From contig JAAWAC010000002.1 in NCBI GenBank assembly GCA_022791975.1, positions 180,970 through 244,969 on the forward strand: 64,000 nucleotides of DNA, written 5' to 3'. The translations under genes and the position numbers were made by a program. Origin of the DNA: Lachnospiraceae bacterium (GTDB lineage Bacteria; Bacillota; Clostridia; Lachnospirales; Lachnospiraceae). Under the pieces are notes generated by a model. It was not told the origin of the DNA and made no database searches. It saw only the letters and a program-made list of their open reading frames with translations. This document shows, piece after piece, positions 59,586 through 64,000 of the stretch (within the stretch, counting starts at the first letter, position 1; each line of letters opens with the position of its first letter).

Positions 59586-60083
59586 TTATCGTGCAATTTT
59601 CAGTGCTTCCAGAACCTGGTTCTGTCTGGCCTCCATCTGTACCGCCTCCTCAGGTTCTATGTGGTCATAGCCCATGAGATGAAACATGCTGTGGGCGACC
59701 AGAAAAGCAAATTCTCTCCGAATGCTGTGATTATATTTTTCTGCCTGTTCCCGGACCTTGTCCGCAGAAATAATAATATCTCCCAACATAAGCTCCCCCG
59801 TCTCTGGGTTAAAATATTCTGTGCTGTTCTCCTCTACCAGAGAAAAGTCTCCAGGAGCCGGATAATCCGCCAGGGGGAAGGATAAAACATCCGTGGGCCT
59901 ATCGATCCCCCGGTACTCCAGGTTGATCTTATGAATTTCTTCATCATTTGTCAAGAGAAGATCTATCTCCACCTCATATGGACAGTCTTCCTGCTCCAGA
60001 CATGCTTCCACAACCAGACGGGCCGTTTCCTTCCAATCTAGGGGAAGTGGCTGCCTGATTTCTTCTTCCATATGCAATGTCAT
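59586..60083 (-). CDS. ybeY: Endoribonuclease YbeY
   Basis: ATG 60083 with AGGAGG is preferred to the extended frame. The zinc motif HSMFHLMGYDH (Hx3Hx5H) and the RPTDVLSFPL stretch identify the rRNA maturation endoribonuclease. It overlaps no gene and lies 45 bp after phoH, the standard pair. Confidence 0.95.
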   Translation of the reverse strand: MTLHMEEEIRQPLPLDWKETARLVVEACLEQEDCPYEVEIDLLLTNDEEIHKINLEYRGIDRPTDVLSFPLADYPAPGDFSLVEENSTEYFNPETGELMLGDIIISADKVREQAEKYNHSIRREFAFLVAHSMFHLMGYDHIEPEEAVQMEARQNQVLEALKIAR

Positions 60084-60128
60084 TTTTTCCTCCTGCATTC
60101 TATGGGATTCAGAGATTTTCAAAACACC

Positions 60129-61154
60129 TTATCTTTTACGCCCGGAATCCCGCCCTTCCCTGCGGGCTGCTCTTTTCTCGTAATCCTCATAAGCCTGTAC
60201 AATTTTCTGCACCAGAGGATGACGCACCACATCCTTGCTGGTTAAATTACAAAACCCCACATCCTCCACCCTGGCCAACACCCGAAGGGCTACCTCCAAG
60301 CCAGACTTGGCACCCGAAGGCAGATCCTTTTGGCTGGCATCACCAGTGACAATGACCTTGGATCCAAAGCCAATGCGGGTGAGAAACATTTTCATCTGGG
60401 CTGGGGTGGTATTTTGAGCCTCATCCAGAATTATAAAGGCATTATCCAAGGTGCGCCCACGCATATAAGCCAGAGGAGCCACTTCAATCAGGCCTTTTTC
60501 CATATTTTTCACAAAGCTATCCGCCCCCATAATCTGATACAGAGCATCATACAAAGGACGCAGATAGGGATCTACCTTGCTTTGAAGATCCCCTGGGAGA
60601 AAGCCCAGCTTCTCTCCTGCCTCTATGGCTGGTCTGGTCAGTATAATCCGGCTTACCTCATTATTTTTAAAGGCTGTAATCGCCATGGCCATGGCCAAAT
60701 AGGTTTTTCCCGTTCCCGCAGGCCCAGTGCCAAAGACAATCATTTTACTGCGGATCAGATCCACATACTGCTTCTGCCCCAGGGTCTTGGGCTTGATGGG
60801 TTTGCCGTTGATGGTATGGCAGATAAGCTCCTTATCAATTTCCACCGCAGCCTGGGGATTTCCCTCCATGGAGAGAGACAGCATATAGTTTACGTTTTGC
60901 TCCTGAATTACATTCCCCCGCAGAGAGAGGGTTTTCAGCTGCTCAAAGACTGCCTGGGCCTGCTTTACTCGCTCCTCCGGACCAATCAGCTTTATCAATC
61001 CATCCCGGGATACAACGGAGATTCCCAGGGTCCGCTCTATTTTTTTTACATAGGCGTCAAACTGTCCAAAGATATTTTTTTCATGCTCTGCAGGGATGTC
61101 AATGTTTACTTCTATCATATTTGCGTATGTGTATACCCTTTCTATTTCTGCCAT
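60129..61154 (-). CDS. phoH: PhoH-family ATPase
   Basis: The 341-aa protein has the Walker A FGTGPAGTGKTYLA, Walker B FIILDEAQNTTPAQMKM and the typical GASQKDLPSG-like stretch (TGDASQKDLPSGAKSG). The N-terminal KH-like domain (about 10-100) matches the PhoH/PhoL layout. PhoH2-type ATPases with RNA-helicase or RNase roles are known; here it is coupled to ybeY and yqfD. The RBS is weak (AAAGG). Confidence 0.94.
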   Translation of the reverse strand: MAEIERVYTYANMIEVNIDIPAEHEKNIFGQFDAYVKKIERTLGISVVSRDGLIKLIGPEERVKQAQAVFEQLKTLSLRGNVIQEQNVNYMLSLSMEGNPQAAVEIDKELICHTINGKPIKPKTLGQKQYVDLIRSKMIVFGTGPAGTGKTYLAMAMAITAFKNNEVSRIILTRPAIEAGEKLGFLPGDLQSKVDPYLRPLYDALYQIMGADSFVKNMEKGLIEVAPLAYMRGRTLDNAFIILDEAQNTTPAQMKMFLTRIGFGSKVIVTGDASQKDLPSGAKSGLEVALRVLARVEDVGFCNLTSKDVVRHPLVQKIVQAYEDYEKRAARREGRDSGRKR

Positions 61155-61212
61155 AGGCCTTTGGAAAGAGAGGAAATTTGATGCGTCTCTTTCCCCCTGA
61201 CTAGCTTTGGCC

Positions 61213-62460
61213 TTACGAACCTGTATCTTTCTGTTCTTCCGGGAGCATCAGGGGCTCCTCCTTTGGAACCAACGGAACCGGACGGCCGATTTCTTCTATT
61301 ACATAGATGGTTCCCCTTGCCTGGCAGTAATAATCTGTTGTACTTATTTTAACATCATTTTTTATAATTTGAACCCCTTTTTCTCTTAATTTTTCTATAA
61401 ATTCCTTTAAATGAGCCTTTGCAAGGCTTTCAGCCTCCTCTTTGGTGTAAGAACGCACCAGGATCTCGTATTCTTCGTTAACTGTGGTGCCAAAAATCAG
61501 AGGCAAATAAAAATTTTCTGTGAGATGAAGGGGATATTCTTTTTTGATGGTGCTGCTGTTAGAAAAGTTCTGGAAGGGATTGCAGAGAGTCAGACGCTGT
61601 TCTCCTGCCTCCAGATAAAAGGTCCTGCGTTTTCGGCCTGTATAGACCTGTTCCTCATGGGACAGAAGAAAATAGTCTTCATAGGGATAGGTCGTCTCAG
61701 CATAAATGGTCCCATCTGAGGGAACATACTGGTTGCGTAGCACGGTTCCTGCATCATCCAGAATATCCAGGGTACCGGAAATCAGAAGCTGCCCCTCTTC
61801 TACAGCCTCCCCGGCCTGAGCCTTTGGGACCCCAGAGCGAACCAGAATGCTGGTAAGGGTTCCGTCCTTTGCCGCCACAATATCCCGGGGACCTTCCTCC
61901 TCCTGGGTATCCGGCTGAAAGCTATCCCGGTTTTCTTTCATTCGGATGATTAGCCGGGTCCCTCGGATTTCAGCGGACACCCAAACAATATCCGGATACC
62001 GTATCCTTAGTCCCGTCCGAATGGCTTCACAGTCCACATCCTTTTTCCACATACCATGGACTACTTGTTCACTCTCCAGGTATTCCAGAACAACCTCTGT
62101 GGACAGGCTGATATTCCCTTCAATATGAATATTCCATATAAAAAAGGAAAGCCCATATAGGATGCATCCTGCCAGGACAATTCCCGCAAAAAACATTTTC
62201 CGTTTCCGGTAGCGATACAGAAAAAAGGGCAATCCATGCCTTTCCAACAGGATCATCCGGGAATGAGTTTTTCTCAACAGGGGCTTCAGCCGGCGAAAGT
62301 CTCTGACGCTAAGACACATTTCATAGGCGATTCCATTGTTTTGCAGATCCCAAATTAATATTTCGCGGCTTCTACACAGGTTTAAAAAGCGTTCCGGTGA
62401 ATAGCCTGTCAGGCGTATGCGCACATAGCCCCTTCCCAGGCGCAGCAGGGAGGTCAGCAA
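61213..62460 (-). CDS. yqfD: Sporulation protein YqfD, 415 aa
   Basis: TTG 62460 follows GGGAGGTG and overlaps the yqfC stop. The YqfD pattern is seen: LLRLGRGYVRIRLTGYSPERFLNLC, a membrane segment (about 89-111), and NISLSTEVVLEYL followed by the IVWVSAEIRGTRLIIRMKEN domain. It is a conserved endospore-former protein, expressed in the mother cell in Bacillus. Confidence 0.93.
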   Translation of the reverse strand: MLTSLLRLGRGYVRIRLTGYSPERFLNLCRSREILIWDLQNNGIAYEMCLSVRDFRRLKPLLRKTHSRMILLERHGLPFFLYRYRKRKMFFAGIVLAGCILYGLSFFIWNIHIEGNISLSTEVVLEYLESEQVVHGMWKKDVDCEAIRTGLRIRYPDIVWVSAEIRGTRLIIRMKENRDSFQPDTQEEEGPRDIVAAKDGTLTSILVRSGVPKAQAGEAVEEGQLLISGTLDILDDAGTVLRNQYVPSDGTIYAETTYPYEDYFLLSHEEQVYTGRKRRTFYLEAGEQRLTLCNPFQNFSNSSTIKKEYPLHLTENFYLPLIFGTTVNEEYEILVRSYTKEEAESLAKAHLKEFIEKLREKGVQIIKNDVKISTTDYYCQARGTIYVIEEIGRPVPLVPKEEPLMLPEEQKDTGS

Positions 62461-62720
62461 TATTTCACCTCCCGTATCTGCCCGGAGACTTTCATCTCTG
62501 CGGTGGTAAAATATACAATGAAGAGGCAGGAACCATGGATTTCTACCCGACAGTCCCGGGTCTGTAACCGTATCAGTTCCTGCGTATATTCAATGAGGCT
62601 CATGTAGTTTTCCACATAAGCCTCCTGGTTTCCGGTAATGGTTACAATGGCGGCCCCCAGCATCAGATCCTTGGGCAAATTCATCTGCTGCGCCAGCTCT
62701 TCTTTCCATTTCATAGCCAT
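62454..62720 (-). CDS. yqfC: Sporulation protein YqfC, 88 aa
   Basis: The YabP/YqfC pattern NLPKDLMLGAAIVTITGNQEAYVENYMSLIEYT-type is clear. The protein is likely the spore coat/sporulation partner of YqfD. ATG 62720 has AAAGG close to it; ATG 62714 is an alternative. It overlaps yqfD (7 bp), giving the conserved yqfC-yqfD-phoH-ybeY run. Confidence 0.92.
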   Translation of the reverse strand: MAMKWKEELAQQMNLPKDLMLGAAIVTITGNQEAYVENYMSLIEYTQELIRLQTRDCRVEIHGSCLFIVYFTTAEMKVSGQIREVKYC

Positions 62721-62784
62721 TCGCCTTTGGTTTTATTATTATTTACTATATGCGGCCCAGCAGACTTTTAGACATGAGAGGCTT

Positions 62785-63318
62785 TCACACATAAAATATA
62801 AGGCTAAACCAAACCACAATATTTCCTCCACTTAAGAAGGATATCCCACTTTTTTCTGCCAGCTCTGTTACCAAAATCCCATAACTTTCGATACAGGGAA
62901 ACATCTCTTCTGAATTGCGACAGGGGGCATGGGGATAGGTGCAGACATCACAGTTTGCGCAGGATTCCGCAGATAAGATCTGTATCTGTTCGCTCTGCTC
63001 CCTCATAAGGGCTCCCACCTGTCGGGTAACCTCTTCATGGGCTTTACGTGTCTTAAGGGTTTCTTCCATATCTGTAATATCTGCCACCTCAGCCATGGTA
63101 GTAAACAGGAAAGCTCCGGCATACTGATGGCAGCGACTCTCACATTCTTCTACAGTGCCCACCGCCGGAGGACAAGACCAGGAAGTGCCATATCGGGGAC
63201 ATTCCGTCTTACAGATATGGCGAACCTGTGGCAAAAAGGAAATATCTCCCACTGACAGCCAGGCGTATTCGCAGATGGGATAGGGGGTAATCTGTTCTTC
63301 CAGACATTTCTGGTCCAT
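62785..63318 (-). CDS. DUF2284 metal-binding protein, 177 aa
   Basis: RBS AAAGGAG precedes ATG 63318. The Cys-rich pattern CKTECPRYGTSWSCPPAVG and later SCANCDVCTYPHAPCRN is the DUF2284 hallmark, with eight or more Cys that likely bind Fe-S or zinc. Family members occur in anaerobes with unknown function; corrinoid or metal handling has been suggested from neighbours elsewhere. Confidence 0.9.
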   Translation of the reverse strand: MDQKCLEEQITPYPICEYAWLSVGDISFLPQVRHICKTECPRYGTSWSCPPAVGTVEECESRCHQYAGAFLFTTMAEVADITDMEETLKTRKAHEEVTRQVGALMREQSEQIQILSAESCANCDVCTYPHAPCRNSEEMFPCIESYGILVTELAEKSGISFLSGGNIVVWFSLIFYV

Positions 63319-63349
63319 AAATTGGACTCCTTTCTCTAGTTACCATCAC

Positions 63350-63826
63350 TTATCTGTTGATATCTTTACTGCGATATTTCCTCAGATAGTCCAACAGCTG
63401 TTTACATCCCTCTGCCACATCCTGGTAGGTTTGGTCAAAGTCTCCCGTATACCAGGGGTCCGCAATATCCCGGGGATGGTCGGTAAAATCCAAAAGTTTG
63501 CAGATTTTTCCCTGGGGATCTCCGCCTGTTATGCGCTGCATGTTCCGTATATTCCACTGGTCCATGCCAATAAGAAGATCGTAAGCGCCATAATCTCCCC
63601 GGCGCAGCTGCACAGCCCGGTGATCTCCCAAAGGAATCCCTTCCCGGCGCAGCTTTTCCCTCGTCCCCCGGTGCACACCACTTCCGATCTCTTCGGTGCT
63701 GGTGGCAGCGGAATCGATGAAAAAGCAATCTGCAAGGTTTTCCCTGTTTACCAGATTCTGCATGACAAATTGGGCCATGGGGCTTCTACATATATTTCCA
63801 TGGCAGACAAATAATATTTTTATCAT
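63350..63826 (-). CDS. Low-molecular-weight protein tyrosine phosphatase, 158 aa
   Basis: ATG 63826 (RBS AAGGAG) is chosen over the longer frame. The P-loop VCHGNICRSP (C-x5-R) near the N-terminus and the general-acid Asp in DPWYTGDFDQTY are complete. Such enzymes often dephosphorylate capsule/EPS tyrosine kinases or arginine-phosphorylated proteins. No kinase is in the window. Confidence 0.93.
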   Translation of the reverse strand: MIKILFVCHGNICRSPMAQFVMQNLVNRENLADCFFIDSAATSTEEIGSGVHRGTREKLRREGIPLGDHRAVQLRRGDYGAYDLLIGMDQWNIRNMQRITGGDPQGKICKLLDFTDHPRDIADPWYTGDFDQTYQDVAEGCKQLLDYLRKYRSKDINR

Positions 63827-64000
63827 TTTTCCATAACTCCTTATATGTTCTGTATTTCTTCCCAAATGCTTGATTTTACAGGTTTTTTGGACTGTTCCTA
63901 AGTTCTGTGTTTCCAGAGCATTTTCTCAAATCGTTTCATACTTTCTCATATTTGTCCCTGTAAAATTGGTAAATACGTTGGTAAAGTAAGCAGCTTTACC
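63827..64000. other. Window end, no gene seen
   Basis: The last 174 bp contain the region upstream of the phosphatase gene. The final GGTAAAG...CTTTACC can form a stem that is cut by the window border. No start of another gene is visible. Confidence 0.4.

Noticed and set aside
1..64000. CRISPR arrays, rRNA and tRNA genes
   Set aside because: No regularly spaced repeats and no rRNA- or tRNA-like stretches were seen by eye. A tRNAscan-SE run would settle the tRNA question.

Overview
The window is a 64-kb piece of a low-to-mid GC Gram-positive (Firmicutes) chromosome, most likely a Lachnospiraceae member (Clostridia, Blautia/Ruminococcus-like). The evidence is the gene order rsfS-yqeK-nadD-yhbY-obgE-rpmA-prp-rplU, the L27 N-terminal extension together with Prp, sporulation-type genes (yqfC/yqfD, ylbJ-like, spoVB-like, BofC-like) and AGGAGG-type ribosome binding sites throughout. 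No rRNA or tRNA gene and no CRISPR array was seen.

Positions 1-9000 form an accessory region. A 5'-truncated DUF1266/DUF2185 gene and the first 22 codons of a DUF3795 gene are followed by a 7-kb filamentous-phage (inovirus-like) prophage, about 1241-8275. It carries a toxin/antisense-RNA pair, a ribbon-helix-helix repressor facing a promoter with three TTAGGTACCTAA operators, a ParB/KorB-like DNA-binding protein, an 87-aa ssDNA-binding-protein candidate, a run of signal-peptide and one-TM virion protein candidates, a Zot-type (pI) morphogenesis ATPase and an HUH rolling-circle replication protein. It has no integrase and no secretin, as expected for a Xer- or host-dependent inovirus in a monoderm cell. 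A second, 95%-identical copy of the end of the rep gene lies at its left border, so an older relative was there before. On its right border sits a complete cobalamin riboswitch with its own promoter and terminator that points into the prophage and has no gene left to control.

Positions 9000-12700 hold a lipoprotein with zinc-ribbon-like repeats, a divergent XRE regulator, a XerS-sized tyrosine recombinase and lexA with LexA-box-like sites. Positions 12.7-17.9 kb hold a Nudix hydrolase and the ribosome/NAD/Obg housekeeping cluster, read on the minus strand. Positions 17.9-23.3 kb hold a five-gene cluster (FkbH-like HAD-IIIC protein, acyl carrier protein, VOC protein, MBOAT acyltransferase, SGNH/DltD-like protein) that looks like an ACP-dependent cell-surface acylation pathway. 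Then follow RNase G, a radical-SAM pair and three small membrane proteins.

Positions 29.3-39.7 kb are a carboxylate-use island: a DUF1537 acid-sugar kinase and a GarR-like reductase under a promoter whose spacer is a perfect palindrome, a GntR/FCD regulator, an SDR, an AraC-type membrane sensor, a DctPQM TRAP transporter and a metallo-beta-lactamase-fold hydrolase.

The remainder (39.7-64 kb, mostly minus strand) is housekeeping: nth, a DMT exporter, YgiQ, a HAD phosphatase, a pseudouridine synthase and an rRNA m5C methyltransferase, a small alarmone synthetase, an M23 peptidase, pepD, coaD-rsmD, an in-frame fusion of 5-formyl-THF cyclo-ligase with ProA, ynzC, a patatin, proB, a BofC-like protein whose RBS lies inside a terminator hairpin, a SpoVB-like flippase, a YerB-like lipoprotein, ybeY-phoH-yqfD-yqfC, DUF2284 and a low-molecular-weight tyrosine phosphatase.
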